64,000 nt of DNA from Flavobacterium limicola (lineage in GTDB: Bacteria > Bacteroidota > Bacteroidia > Flavobacteriales > Flavobacteriaceae), in the NCBI RefSeq assembly GCF_003634755.1, contig NZ_RBXA01000002.1:62001-126000 (forward strand). The letters run 5' to 3'. The position numbers and the translations under genes were made by a program. Numbering within the stretch: the first letter of the stretch is position 1; every line of letters begins with the position of its first letter. Below, piece after piece: positions 45,164-54,618 of the stretch. The notes under the pieces are model-generated. The model worked only from the letters and a program-made list of their open reading frames with translations, was not told the origin of the DNA and did no database searches.

Positions 45164-46453
45164 TTATGCTAAATACGCTTTCAAATCCTCATACGTTTTA
45201 ATTTTTACTCTTACTTTTTCCTTTCCTAATACGCTTTCAATTTGTGTTGGAATCGGCAGTTTTACGTTTAATGTTGGTTCAACCGTATCCAAAAACTTTA
45301 TTGGGTGGGCAGTTTCCAAGAAAATACCAATCGCATTTGTATGGTTTTGCAATTCTTTTTTCAAACCCAGATATCCAACTGCTCCGTGAGGTTCAGCAAT
45401 GTAGCCATCGGTATTGTAAATGGTTTTCATGGCTTCAATCGTTTCTGCATCAGAGAACGTAAACGAAGAAAAATCTTTTTTGAATTGCTCTAAATCATTG
45501 TGGTACATTTCCTGAATTCGGATAAAATTACTTGGATTTCCCACATCCATCGCATTCGAAATTGTCGCTTTGGAAGGTTTTGGGTCATAAATTCCGTTTT
45601 CTAAAAACCGTGGAACTGTATCATTCACATTTGTGGAAGCTACAAAATGTTCGATTGGCAATCCCATCTTTTTGGCAATGATACCCGCGCAAATATTTCC
45701 AAAATTCCCACTCGGGCAAGAGAAAACTAACAGTTTGTTTTGTTTCTTTAATGCTTTGTACGCAAAGAAGAAATAAAACATTTGTGGCAACCAACGCGCA
45801 ATATTTATCGAATTCGCCGAAGTCAGGTTTTTATGTTTTAAACTTTCGTCCAAGAACGCTTTTTTGACCATATCCTGACAATCATCAAAAACGCCGTCTA
45901 CTTCAAGCGCTTTAATATTCTGACCTAAAGTGGTCAATTGTCGTTCCTGAATATCGCTCACTTTTCCGGATGGATATAGGATTATCACTTCCACGCCTTT
46001 TACACCAAGGAAACCGCTGGCTACAGCACCGCCAGTATCGCCGGAAGTCGCTACCAAAACCGTGTTTTTACTATTGGCGTTATCTTTATTAAAGTAACCC
46101 AAACAACGCGACATGAATCGCGCGCCTACGTCCTTGAAAGCCATCGTTGGGCCATGAAACAATTCAAGGGAATAAATGTCCTTTTCGACTTCCACGACAG
46201 GAAAATCAAAACATAACGTTTCGGCAATGATTTGTTTTAAAGTGTCTGCTGGAATTTTGTCTCCCACAAATTGTTGAATCGCCTCAAAAGCAATTTCTTC
46301 GTTGTTTAAATTTTCGATGTTGTCAAAAAAAGCAGGAGGTAAAGGCGTTATGGTTTCCGGAAAATACAAACCTTTATCAGTAGCTAATCCCTGTATTACG
46401 GCTTCTTTAAAAGAAACTTTGGGTGCGTTATGGTTTAAACTGTAATATTTCAT
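45164..46453 (-). CDS. thrC: Threonine synthase
   Basis: PLP enzyme converting O-phosphohomoserine to threonine. The 429-residue protein has the N-terminal YYSLNHNAPKVSFKEAVIQGLATDKGLYFPE, the PLP-lysine region ELFHGPTMAFKDVGARFMSR (Lys in FKD), VATSGDTGGAVASGFLG, and SCPSGNFGNICAG. It is last in the thrA-thrB-thrC operon and followed by a terminator. It is separated from thrB by 117 bases containing repeat-like sequence. Confidence 0.97.
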   Translation of the reverse strand: MKYYSLNHNAPKVSFKEAVIQGLATDKGLYFPETITPLPPAFFDNIENLNNEEIAFEAIQQFVGDKIPADTLKQIIAETLCFDFPVVEVEKDIYSLELFHGPTMAFKDVGARFMSRCLGYFNKDNANSKNTVLVATSGDTGGAVASGFLGVKGVEVIILYPSGKVSDIQERQLTTLGQNIKALEVDGVFDDCQDMVKKAFLDESLKHKNLTSANSINIARWLPQMFYFFFAYKALKKQNKLLVFSCPSGNFGNICAGIIAKKMGLPIEHFVASTNVNDTVPRFLENGIYDPKPSKATISNAMDVGNPSNFIRIQEMYHNDLEQFKKDFSSFTFSDAETIEAMKTIYNTDGYIAEPHGAVGYLGLKKELQNHTNAIGIFLETAHPIKFLDTVEPTLNVKLPIPTQIESVLGKEKVRVKIKTYEDLKAYLA

Positions 46454-46517
46454 TATGATTTTTGATTAAAGATTAACGATTTTTGATTTAAGATTTCCGC
46501 AACAGAAGTTACATTAG

Positions 46518-46555
46518 AAATGCTACGCCAGTTCGCTGACGCTCGGGTCAAAAAT
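46518..46555. repeat. Short dispersed repeat-like segment
   Basis: GCTACGCCAGTTCGCTGACGC followed by TCGGGTC in the thrC-thrB spacer. GC-rich against its surroundings and similar to short repeats common between flavobacterial genes. Only one copy is seen here. Confidence 0.35.
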
Positions 46556-46570
46556 CATTAATCATAATTC

Positions 46571-47491
46571 TTAAATAATTTTCATCCCTTCATCATTCAC
46601 TTTTGAAACGTGAATTTCATAGGGTAAATTCATTTCGTCGTACACGACGCTCATGGCTTTTGCAATTTTATCAGCGGTTTCCTTTCCTTTGCTTAAGGCA
46701 AAAATAGAAGGACCTGAGCCCGAAATCCCGGAACCTAAAGCCCCGTTTTCTAAAGCCGTTTGCTTGATTAAATCAAATCCGGGAATCAAAACACTTCGCA
46801 ACGGTTCCACAATTTCATCATGTAATGAACGCCCGATTAAGTCATAATCTTTGGTATACAATCCGGCAATTAGTCCGGCCACATTTCCCCATTGCGTAAT
46901 CGCACTTTTCAAGGAAACTGTTTGCTTCAACACCGAACGTGCATCCGAAGTTTTCAACTCAATTTGAGGATGAACCACCGTAGCATACAATTCAGATGGA
47001 CTTTCTATTTTGATAATGTCCAAAGGATTCGAACTTCTCACCAACGTAAATCCACCCAAAAGGGCAGGAGCAACGTTATCGGCATGAGCGTTTCCACTGG
47101 CTAATTTTTCGCCTTGCATAGCAAATAAAACCAATTCTTTTCGTGTAAATGGTCGTCCGAGTAATTCATTGATTCCAAAAACAGCTCCCGCTGAACTTGC
47201 GGCACTGCTTCCAATTCCGCTTCCGGCTTTGATGTGTTTGTAGATTTCGATTTCGAATCCAAATTCCGTTTCAATGGCTTCCAACATCGCCAAAGCTGAT
47301 ACTCCAGCCACATTTTTTTCGGTTTCCAAAGGCAAGTCGGCACCCACAATTTTAGTGATGCGAATCCCTTTCACATCTGATTTCCGAATAATCATTTCGT
47401 CACCAGCAGTTTCTAAACACAGTCCAAGTACATCAAATCCGCAGGAAAGATTAGCGATTGTGGCGGGGCAAAATATTTTTATTTCGTTCAT
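46571..47491 (-). CDS. thrB: Homoserine kinase
   Basis: GHMP kinase phosphorylating L-homoserine with ATP. The 306-residue protein has FCPATIANLSCGFDVLGLCLE at the N-terminus, the ATP loop KAGSGIGSSAASSAGAVFGINELLG, and the C-terminal GALGSGISGSGPSIFAL. It is the middle gene of thrABC, 74 bases after thrA and 117 bases before thrC. Confidence 0.97.
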   Translation of the reverse strand: MNEIKIFCPATIANLSCGFDVLGLCLETAGDEMIIRKSDVKGIRITKIVGADLPLETEKNVAGVSALAMLEAIETEFGFEIEIYKHIKAGSGIGSSAASSAGAVFGINELLGRPFTRKELVLFAMQGEKLASGNAHADNVAPALLGGFTLVRSSNPLDIIKIESPSELYATVVHPQIELKTSDARSVLKQTVSLKSAITQWGNVAGLIAGLYTKDYDLIGRSLHDEIVEPLRSVLIPGFDLIKQTALENGALGSGISGSGPSIFALSKGKETADKIAKAMSVVYDEMNLPYEIHVSKVNDEGMKII

Positions 47492-47565
47492 TTTTTTTGT
47501 TTCAGGTTTGAAGTTTCAGGTTTAAAGTTGTTTCCAGTTGTAGAACTTAAAACTTTAAACTATTT

Positions 47566-50013
47566 TTATACGTTTCCAATTCTAATTACATCAGCAAATA
47601 TTCCTGAAGCGGTAACCGCAGCTCCGGCACCGGCACCTTTTATTAATAGAGGTTGGTCTACATAACGATCTGTGAAGAATAATACGATATTGTCTTTTCC
47701 TTCCAAATTGTAAAAAGGATGATCTTTAGGAATGAATCTTAAACCAACATTTGCTTTTCCGTTTTCGAATTGCGCTACGTATTTCAAACGAGATTCTTTG
47801 CTTAACGCTTCTTTATAAATAGTTTCAAAATGAGCGGCATGTGTCTGTAAAGATTCGAAAAATGCTTCATTTGAAGTCGTATTCAAACACTCTGCAGGCA
47901 TAAACGATTCGTTTGTAATTTCGTCAATTTCCATTTTATAGCCACTTTCACGAATCAAGATTAATATCTTTCTGGCAACGTCAATTCCGCTTAAATCAAT
48001 CTTAGGATCCGGTTCTGTAAATCCTTGTACTCCTGCTTCTTTTACGACATCATGAAAAGTATTTTTTTCGTCAAAATTATTGAAGATAAAGTTCAAACTT
48101 CCGGATAAAACCGCTTGAATTTTATTCACTTTATCACCTGAGGCAATTAGGTTTTTTACGGTATCAATAATTGGTAATCCCGCACCCACATTAGTTTCAA
48201 ATAGGAAAGGTGCATTGAACTGTCTGGATAATTTTTTTAGTTTTTTGTAATTGTCGTACTCAGAAGCACAAGCAATTTTATTACAAGTTACTACGGCAAT
48301 ATTGCGTTTCAAATACTGTTCGTAGGTTTTAGAGATGCTTTCATTTGCAGTGATATCCACAAAAATACTGTTGCGTAAATTGAGTTCTTTTACATTAGAA
48401 ATAAACTTTTCTTTGTCAGCTGGCTCTCCAGTTTCTAATAAGAACTGCCATTCTTTTAAAGCGATTCCATCTTCATCAAAGTACATTTTTCTGGAATTGG
48501 ACAATGCAATAACGCGCAGGTTTATTTTTAGATTTTCTTTTAGGAATTTCTTTTGTTGGTGAATTTGCTCGATGAATTTCTCTCCCACATTTCCAACGCC
48601 CATCACATATAAGTTCAACTGTTTGGTATTTTCTTCAAAGAAGTTTTCGTGTAAAGTGTTTAATGCTTTTTTAACATCTCTTTCGTTGATTACTGCCGAA
48701 ATATTTCTTTCGGAAGCACCTTGTGCAATCGCTCGGATGTTGACGTTGTTTTTACCTAAAGTGCTGAACATTCTACCGCTCAAACCTTGATGATTTTTCA
48801 TATTTTCGCCTACCAAAGCAATAATGCATAAGTTTTTTTCAACAATACAAGGTTCTATTTTATTTTGTGAAATTTCCACTTCAAAAGCTTTGTTGATGGC
48901 CTCTTCCGCCACATCAGCATCAGAATTTAGAATTCCAATACAAATAGAATGCTCTGATGAGGCTTGAGTGATGAAAATTACGTTGATGTTTTTGTTGGAT
49001 AAAACTTCAAAAAGCCTTTTGGAAGAACCGGAAACACCAATCATTCCAGAGCCTTCAAGCGTAATCAATGTGATTGCATCAATATGTGTAATTCCTTTTA
49101 CGGGATTAGATTGCGCAAAAACCTCATTGGAAATATACGTTCCTTCAGCTGCTGGTTCAAAAGTATTTTTGATCAGAATTGGAATATTTTTTCTCAATAC
49201 TGGTTGGATTGTTGGCGGATATAAAACTTTGGCACCAAAATGAGACAACTCCATCGCTTCCTGATAGGAAATGTAAGCGATAGGCTGCGCTTGTTTTACA
49301 ATTTTTGGATTTGCAGTAAACATTCCGTTGACATCAGTCCAGATTTCCAAGTCATTTGCATCAAGAGCGCCTGCAATAATAGCGGCTGTGTAATCCGATC
49401 CACCGCGACCTAAAGTAGTATTGATACCGTCAAGCGAAGCAGCAATAAATCCCGGCATCACTACCACCTGATTCTCATTCGAAGCAAAAAAGTCTACAAT
49501 TAATTCATTGGAAACATCAAAATTCACGATAGCTTTTCCAAAATGATTATTGGTTTTGATCAATTCACGACTGTCTTTATAACTGCTGTTTTTTAGATTT
49601 TGTTTTAAAGCTTCTGCGATGATATACGAAGACAGTAATTCGCCAAAACTCAAAATTGTGTCTGAAGTTCTGGAAGATAACTCACCCAAAAGATAACATC
49701 CATCCAATAAGGTTTCCAGGTGATTGACGATTCTTTTGATGTGGCTCAAAAGACTGCTTTGTTCGCTTACAGGAATTAGTTCTTTTAAGGCATCTAGGTG
49801 TTTTTTCTCGATTTCGGCAAGAATATCTTTGAAGCTTTCGTCTCCGGCAGCCGCTTTTTGCGAAGCAAGTTGAAGCAAATCAGTAATTTTGCTAAAAGCG
49901 GAAACCACAACGATTAATTTTTCTTCTCTTGCTTTATCGCTAACGATTGCTAAAACCAGTTTTATATTTTGTGCATTGGCAACGGAAGTTCCGCCAAATT
50001 TTAATACTTTCAT
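47566..50013 (-). CDS. thrA: Bifunctional aspartokinase/homoserine dehydrogenase
   Basis: Fusion enzyme catalysing the first and third steps of the aspartate-to-threonine pathway. The start ATG (50011-50013) gives 815 residues beginning MKVLKFGGTSVANAQNIKL; 13 extra upstream residues were rejected. The aspartokinase domain (about 1-300) has KFGGTSVAN, GRGGSDYTAAII and the ACT regulatory domains (about 310-455). The homoserine dehydrogenase domain (about 460-815) has NAD-binding VMGVGNVGEKF, VDITAN, TNVGAGLPII and GFTEPDPKIDLSG. It leads the thrABC operon and is preceded by a Thr-rich leader peptide. ACT domains suggest feedback by threonine. Confidence 0.97.
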   Translation of the reverse strand: MKVLKFGGTSVANAQNIKLVLAIVSDKAREEKLIVVVSAFSKITDLLQLASQKAAAGDESFKDILAEIEKKHLDALKELIPVSEQSSLLSHIKRIVNHLETLLDGCYLLGELSSRTSDTILSFGELLSSYIIAEALKQNLKNSSYKDSRELIKTNNHFGKAIVNFDVSNELIVDFFASNENQVVVMPGFIAASLDGINTTLGRGGSDYTAAIIAGALDANDLEIWTDVNGMFTANPKIVKQAQPIAYISYQEAMELSHFGAKVLYPPTIQPVLRKNIPILIKNTFEPAAEGTYISNEVFAQSNPVKGITHIDAITLITLEGSGMIGVSGSSKRLFEVLSNKNINVIFITQASSEHSICIGILNSDADVAEEAINKAFEVEISQNKIEPCIVEKNLCIIALVGENMKNHQGLSGRMFSTLGKNNVNIRAIAQGASERNISAVINERDVKKALNTLHENFFEENTKQLNLYVMGVGNVGEKFIEQIHQQKKFLKENLKINLRVIALSNSRKMYFDEDGIALKEWQFLLETGEPADKEKFISNVKELNLRNSIFVDITANESISKTYEQYLKRNIAVVTCNKIACASEYDNYKKLKKLSRQFNAPFLFETNVGAGLPIIDTVKNLIASGDKVNKIQAVLSGSLNFIFNNFDEKNTFHDVVKEAGVQGFTEPDPKIDLSGIDVARKILILIRESGYKMEIDEITNESFMPAECLNTTSNEAFFESLQTHAAHFETIYKEALSKESRLKYVAQFENGKANVGLRFIPKDHPFYNLEGKDNIVLFFTDRYVDQPLLIKGAGAGAAVTASGIFADVIRIGNV

Positions 50014-50185
50014 AACGAAGTTATTTGTTTTAATGTAATAGGAAATTGCCATTTTCTAGATTAATGGAATGTGGGCGATGTAATGATGTGTGCTGTTTTT
50101 TTGAAAAATGTAATGTTTATTATATACCCAAGTACTTTCTTTTCTTGAGAAAAAAATATAATAAATAGGATTATATGTAGAATGT

Positions 50186-50290
50186 TTACCCCAAAGGGGT
50201 AGTTGTAGTTGTTGTAGTAAACGTAACAGCAGTGCCAACCCAGATTTGAGTTGTTATCGAAGAGTGATATGTAGCTTTATTGTTTACCAT
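50186..50290 (-). CDS. Threonine-rich leader peptide of the thr operon
   Basis: Minus-strand frame of 34 codons, ATG at 50290 to TAA at 50186. Twelve of 34 residues are Thr, including seven consecutive Thr codons in TAVTFTTTTTTTPLG, directly before the stop. It also has Ile codons and one Trp. It lies 173 bases upstream of thrA, in the same orientation, with a perfect TACTTTTG -7 box ten bases before the ATG. This matches the logic of E. coli thrL, where ribosome stalling at Thr/Ile codons controls operon transcription. It shares no sequence with thrL. A terminator/antiterminator was not clearly resolved. Confidence 0.85.
   Translation of the reverse strand: MVNNKATYHSSITTQIWVGTAVTFTTTTTTTPLG
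50188..50200 (-). promoter_or_regulatory. Small hairpin at the end of the thr leader
   Basis: Stem ACCCC / GGGGT with a TTT loop covers the last Pro-Leu-Gly codons and touches the stop codon. No T run follows, so it may be a pause or part of an alternative structure rather than a terminator. Confidence 0.45.
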
Positions 50291-50300
50291 TTTGATATTC

Positions 50301-50308
50301 CAAAAGTA
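50301..50308 (-). promoter_or_regulatory. -7 promoter box of the thr leader and thrABC
   Basis: TACTTTTG on the minus strand matches TAnnTTTG exactly, ten bases before the leader ATG. Confidence 0.65.
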
Positions 50309-50714
50309 CAGTTTTTTATAAAAAAATAAAGCGTTCAATAGCGTTTTTACGAATATTTGAAAATAGTAGAGGCTATTTGCGGATTATGAAATATTGTATG
50401 GTATATCAAGTCTCTAATAAAGCTATTCGTAATATTCGCTAAATTTTTCAAATAATTATAAGTATTGAAGTATAATTTTAGCAGGTATGAATGATGTAAT
50501 TCGTTAATAATCAAATTAAAATTGTGTAGAATAAGTTTGTTTTGGTACGTAAAAGATTTGTTTACTTATAAAGAGAACAAATATGATAATTACAAATAAA
50601 GTATTGTAAGCGTATAAGAATATTTGCATGAAATCTAATTTTTGGTTTTGTTTAACGAGTAAGTTTAAATTATTAGCAATAAATGTTGTGTAATTATAAA
50701 GATTTATTCAATTT
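50309..50714. other. Divergent intergenic region, thr leader to hutH
   Basis: AT-rich gap of about 400 bases between two divergent promoters. No gene, RNA or clear operator was recognised. Confidence 0.5.
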
Positions 50715-50722
50715 TACCTTTT
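50715..50722 (+). promoter_or_regulatory. Possible -7 promoter box of hutH
   Basis: TACCTTTT is one base off TAnnTTTG, 13 bases before the hutH ATG. Confidence 0.4.
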
Positions 50723-50735
50723 AAACACTATCAAA

Positions 50736-52250
50736 ATGGATAATACGCATTATATTAGTACTGAATTACTTAGTCTGGAAATACTGGAGGAAATTGTTTC
50801 TCATAATAAATCATTGGCTTTGTCTGATGAGGCGAAAATAAATATTCAAAAATGTCGTGATTATTTAGACAAAAAAATGGCTTCGCATTCGGATCCTATT
50901 TATGGTATAAATACAGGTTTCGGATCACTTTGTAATGTAAAAATATCCAACGAGAATCTATCAAAACTTCAGGAAAATTTAGTGAAATCGCATTCTTGCG
51001 GTACGGGAGAGGAAGTACCAATCGAAATTGTGAAACTGATGTTGTTGCTTAAAATCCAGTCACTCAGTTATGGACATTCCGGAATTCAATTGCAAACAGT
51101 GGAACGTTTGATTGCATTTTATAATAATGACATTCTGCCGGTAATTTACACGCAAGGTTCACTGGGAGCTTCGGGAGATTTAGCACCTTTGGCACATTTA
51201 TCATTACCTTTATTAGGAGAAGGCGAGGTGTATTTTGAAGGGAAAAAAGTGCATTCCAGCGAAATTTTGAAACATTTTGATTGGGAACCGATTGTTTTGC
51301 AGTCAAAAGAAGGATTGGCTTTGTTGAACGGAACGCAGTTTATGAGTGCTTATGGAGCGCATATTTTGATGAAAGTCAGCAAATTTTCTTATTTGGCTGA
51401 TTTGATAGGAACAATTTCACTTGAAGGTTTTGATGGAAGAATTGAACCTTTCAATGAATTGATCCATTTTATACGACCTCACAAAGGACAAATTGTAACA
51501 GCCAACCGCATAAAAGGATTTTTGGAAGGTAGTGAAATTATCGAACAGCCAAAAAACCACGTTCAGGATCCGTATTCGTTCCGATGTATGCCACAAGTAC
51601 ATGGCGCCTCAAAAGATGCGATTGATTATGTCAAAAAAGTGTTTAAGACTGAAATCAATTCAGTTACAGATAATCCTAATATTTTTATTGAAAGTGACCA
51701 AATCATTTCCGGAGGGAATTTTCACGGACAACCTTTGGCTTTAGCCTTAGATTTTATGGCCATTGCTTTAGCTGAATTGGGAAGTATTTCGGAGCGAAGA
51801 ACCTATCAATTGATTTCAGGAACAAGAAATCTTCCGGCATTTTTAGTAGATAATCCAGGATTGAATTCTGGTTTGATGATTCCACAATACACAGCTGCTA
51901 GTATTGCCAGCCAAAATAAACAACTGGCAACTCCCGCCAGCGTTGATAGTATTGTTTCCAGTAACGGGCAGGAAGATCATGTAAGTATGGGCGCAAATGC
52001 CGCTACGAAAGCATTACGTGTTTTGGATAATTTGGAACGAATTTTAGCAATCGAATTAATGAATGCTTCTCAAGCCATTGAATACAGACGACCATTGCAG
52101 TCCAGTGATTTTATTGAAATGTTTTTAAATGCGTATCGAAAAGAAGTTCCTTTGATTAAAGAGGACCGAATTTTGCATTATGATATTGAAAAGACAGTTT
52201 CTTTTTTAAACAGTTTTCAAATCGAAGACGATTTGTTAACAATAGCTTAA
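50736..52250 (+). CDS. hutH: Histidine ammonia-lyase
   Basis: MIO-dependent lyase deaminating L-histidine to urocanate. The 504-residue protein contains YGINTGFGSLCN, the selectivity region VKSHSCGTG (His86, typical for histidine rather than tyrosine or phenylalanine substrates), and GSLGASGDLAPLAH, where Ala145-Ser146-Gly147 form the MIO cofactor. Further conserved are TDNPNIF and QDPYSFRCMPQVHG. The other hut genes (hutU, hutI, hutG) are not adjacent, so degradation genes must be elsewhere or the enzyme acts alone. Confidence 0.93.
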   Translation: MDNTHYISTELLSLEILEEIVSHNKSLALSDEAKINIQKCRDYLDKKMASHSDPIYGINTGFGSLCNVKISNENLSKLQENLVKSHSCGTGEEVPIEIVKLMLLLKIQSLSYGHSGIQLQTVERLIAFYNNDILPVIYTQGSLGASGDLAPLAHLSLPLLGEGEVYFEGKKVHSSEILKHFDWEPIVLQSKEGLALLNGTQFMSAYGAHILMKVSKFSYLADLIGTISLEGFDGRIEPFNELIHFIRPHKGQIVTANRIKGFLEGSEIIEQPKNHVQDPYSFRCMPQVHGASKDAIDYVKKVFKTEINSVTDNPNIFIESDQIISGGNFHGQPLALALDFMAIALAELGSISERRTYQLISGTRNLPAFLVDNPGLNSGLMIPQYTAASIASQNKQLATPASVDSIVSSNGQEDHVSMGANAATKALRVLDNLERILAIELMNASQAIEYRRPLQSSDFIEMFLNAYRKEVPLIKEDRILHYDIEKTVSFLNSFQIEDDLLTIA

Positions 52251-52271
52251 CATTAGCGTAAAATAATGAAC

Positions 52272-52279
52272 TAATTTTG
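52272..52279 (+). promoter_or_regulatory. -7 promoter box of the DUF47-pit pair
   Basis: TAATTTTG matches TAnnTTTG, 21 bases before the DUF47 start codon. Confidence 0.6.
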
Positions 52280-52300
52280 CACTTCTAAATTTAAAATAAA

Positions 52301-52945
52301 ATGAACATAAATAATTTTTTCCAATTTTTGGTTCCTAAAGACAAAAAGTTCTTTCCACTTTTTGAAGAAGCATCAAGCAACTTAATTGATATTGCAACAA
52401 ATTTGCACGAAGCTGTAAATCTTCCTTTAAAGGAACGTGAGGCTCTTTTTCAAAAAATTGATGTCTTAGAACAAAAAGGGGAGGATATAGCTCGTCAGAC
52501 TAATCTTGAATTGAGTAGAAATTTTATTACTCCGTTTGATAGAGAAGATATTTACTCATTAATAACGTCAATAGATAATGTTGCCGGTAATCTTCATGGT
52601 GCTGCGAGTAGAATGAGATTGTATCAAGTGGATAAAATTACAAAATCTATCAGAAAACTGACCGAAATTAATCTTGAAGCTTGCCAGAACATTGATGTTG
52701 CGGTAAGAGAATTGAGAGATTTGAAAAAAATGAAGAACATCACAGATGCTTGTCTTCGAATTAATAAGTTAGAAAATAAATCAGATAATGTTTATGATAA
52801 AGCAGTTCTTGATTTATTTGAAAATGAAACGGATGCCAAAAACATTATCAAATACAAAGAAGTATTGTCAGTTTTAGAAACTGCAACGGATAAATGTAAA
52901 AGTGTGGCCAGTGTTTTAGAATCAATTTCTGTAAAACACTCTTAA
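52301..52945 (+). CDS. DUF47 (PhoU-like) phosphate transport regulator
   Basis: Helical cytoplasmic protein of 214 residues with PhoU-like repeats: FFPLFEEASSNLIDIATNLHEAVNLP, EQKGEDIARQTNLELSRNFITPFDREDIYSLITSIDNVAG and KYKEVLSVLETATDKCKSVASVLESISVKHS. The conserved E/DKKED-type metal-binding pattern is recognisable. It lies 31 bases upstream of a Pit phosphate transporter, the standard arrangement. It likely modulates that transporter. Confidence 0.93.
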   Translation: MNINNFFQFLVPKDKKFFPLFEEASSNLIDIATNLHEAVNLPLKEREALFQKIDVLEQKGEDIARQTNLELSRNFITPFDREDIYSLITSIDNVAGNLHGAASRMRLYQVDKITKSIRKLTEINLEACQNIDVAVRELRDLKKMKNITDACLRINKLENKSDNVYDKAVLDLFENETDAKNIIKYKEVLSVLETATDKCKSVASVLESISVKHS

Positions 52946-52976
52946 TTTAATCCATTTCATTCTGAAATTATAATTT

Positions 52977-54260
52977 ATGGAATTTACTCTGCTTATAGTT
53001 ATTATAGTTCTAGCCTTAATTTTTGATTACATTAATGGTTTTCATGATGCAGCCAATGCTATAGCAACCGTTGTTGCCACAAAAGTATTAAGTCCTTTTC
53101 AAGCAGTAGTTTGGGCAGCGTTTTTTAACTTTTTGGCCTATTGGGTTTTTGGTTTTGGTGTGGCAGATACTGTTGCAAAAACGGCTAACACAATGGATAT
53201 TAATTTAGTTGTAATCCTTGCAGGTGTAATCGCTGCAATTATTTGGAATTTATTTACTTGGTGGCAAGGAATTCCTTCCAGTTCCTCTCATACCTTAATT
53301 GGTGGTTTTGCCGGAGCAGCAATTGCTCATGCAGGTTTTGGCGTAGTTTCTTGGTATAAAGCAGGAAAAGATGGTGGAATGCCTTCAGGGGTTTTAATCA
53401 TTGTTGCTTTTATTATATTGGCACCATTGTTAGGAGCTTTGATATCTTACTTGATGTCGATATGGCTTCTTAATGCCTCTAAAAAGAGTATTTATCCAAA
53501 GATTTTTACTGCTTCTTTGATGGTATTGACTGTTTGGTTTGTAGAAAGCCAAATGATTTATTACGATCAAATTGAAAAACCACGTTTTGACTCCCATTTT
53601 TGGAGTGTTGCTTTTGAAGCACACAATATTAAATGGTTTTTGGTAGCATTCATTGTTCTTTCCATAAGCACATTCTGTTTGATATTTAGTAGTTTAAATT
53701 TAAATCAAGCTACGGCATGGTTGAAAAAAATGCAATTATTATCTTCTGCAGCCTTTAGTTTAGGACACGGTGGAAACGACTCTCAAAAAGTTATGGGTAT
53801 TATTGCAGCAGCTGTTGCAGTTTATATTAACACTAGTGGTGTAGCTCAAGAATCTTTACCGGCTTGGTTAGATGTAGTGTTACCTAATGATGAAGGTGCA
53901 TTCAAAATGCCGGCTTGGATTCCTTTAGCATGTTATTCTGCTATTGCAGCTGGAACCTTAAGCGGAGGATGGAAAATCGTAAAAACAATGGGATCAAAAA
54001 TCACGAAAGTGACTTCTTTTGAAGGTGTTGCCGCAGAAACTGCTGGAGCATTGACATTATATTTTACAGAGCATTTTAAAGTGCCTGTAAGTACAACGCA
54101 TACAATTACTGGATCTATCATTGGAGTTGGACTTACTAAAAGAGTTTCAGCCGTACGATGGGGAATGACCGTAAGTTTATTATGGGCTTGGGTTTTAACC
54201 ATTCCAATTTCAGCAATATTAGCAGCAATCATTTACTATTTCTTTAGTATTTTTATTTAA
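52977..54260 (+). CDS. pit: Inorganic phosphate transporter, Pit family
   Basis: Proton-coupled low-affinity phosphate (metal-phosphate) importer in the inner membrane. The 427-residue protein has about ten helices and the duplicated Pit signatures: DYINGFHDAANAIATVV and LGHGGNDSQKVMGI, plus SSSHTLIGGFAGAAIAH and STTHTITGSIIGVGLTKR. It is co-transcribed with the DUF47 gene upstream and followed by a terminator. Confidence 0.96.
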   Translation: MEFTLLIVIIVLALIFDYINGFHDAANAIATVVATKVLSPFQAVVWAAFFNFLAYWVFGFGVADTVAKTANTMDINLVVILAGVIAAIIWNLFTWWQGIPSSSSHTLIGGFAGAAIAHAGFGVVSWYKAGKDGGMPSGVLIIVAFIILAPLLGALISYLMSIWLLNASKKSIYPKIFTASLMVLTVWFVESQMIYYDQIEKPRFDSHFWSVAFEAHNIKWFLVAFIVLSISTFCLIFSSLNLNQATAWLKKMQLLSSAAFSLGHGGNDSQKVMGIIAAAVAVYINTSGVAQESLPAWLDVVLPNDEGAFKMPAWIPLACYSAIAAGTLSGGWKIVKTMGSKITKVTSFEGVAAETAGALTLYFTEHFKVPVSTTHTITGSIIGVGLTKRVSAVRWGMTVSLLWAWVLTIPISAILAAIIYYFFSIFI

Positions 54261-54278
54261 TGCTAAAATCAAAATCAT

Positions 54279-54309
54279 AAAAAAACCATTGTAAGAATGG
54301 TTTTTTTTA
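54279..54309. terminator. pit terminator
   Basis: Stem AAAAAACCATT / AATGGTTTTTT with a short loop and T run, 19 bases after the pit stop. The minus-strand GNAT gene ends on the other side, so it can serve both. Confidence 0.88.
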
Positions 54310-54330
54310 TGCTCCAAAATTTCTATTTAT

Positions 54331-54612
54331 TTAAAACAATAAATCTTGTGTTTCTTTAGTTTTATCAAATACGCTTTTCGCAAAAGGACATAAAGGTAAA
54401 ATTTTAAGATTGTTTTCTCTTGCATATTGTACGGCTTCCAAGACCATTTTTTTGCCCACGCTTTGTCCGGCAAAATCAGGGTTTACTTCGGTATGGTCAA
54501 TAATAAATTTATCAGTTCCTGCCCAAGTGTAGGTCATTCTTCCGGCTTCAATTTCATTAGCAATTGCTTTAAAATGACCTTTTTTTGTTTCGTTGAAATG
54601 TTCAATTGTCAT
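54331..54612 (-). CDS. Small GNAT-type N-acetyltransferase (YidJ-like)
   Basis: Compact acetyltransferase of 93 residues, of the short GNAT group (Acetyltransf_CG type): AGRMTYTWAGTDKFIIDHTEVNPDFAGQSVGKKMVLEAVQYARENNLKILPLCPFAKSVFDK. The QSVGKK segment is the acetyl-CoA loop. It lies seven bases after the OsmC pseudogene and is part of the minus-strand pirin-OsmC-GNAT cluster. Substrate unknown. Confidence 0.9.
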   Translation of the reverse strand: MTIEHFNETKKGHFKAIANEIEAGRMTYTWAGTDKFIIDHTEVNPDFAGQSVGKKMVLEAVQYARENNLKILPLCPFAKSVFDKTKETQDLLF

Positions 54613-54618
54613 AGCTTT

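Noticed and set aside
50056-50238. Sixty-residue minus-strand frame upstream of thrA
   Set aside because: It is out of frame with the Thr-rich leader that has a promoter box and clear leader logic; it overlaps that leader and has no family features.
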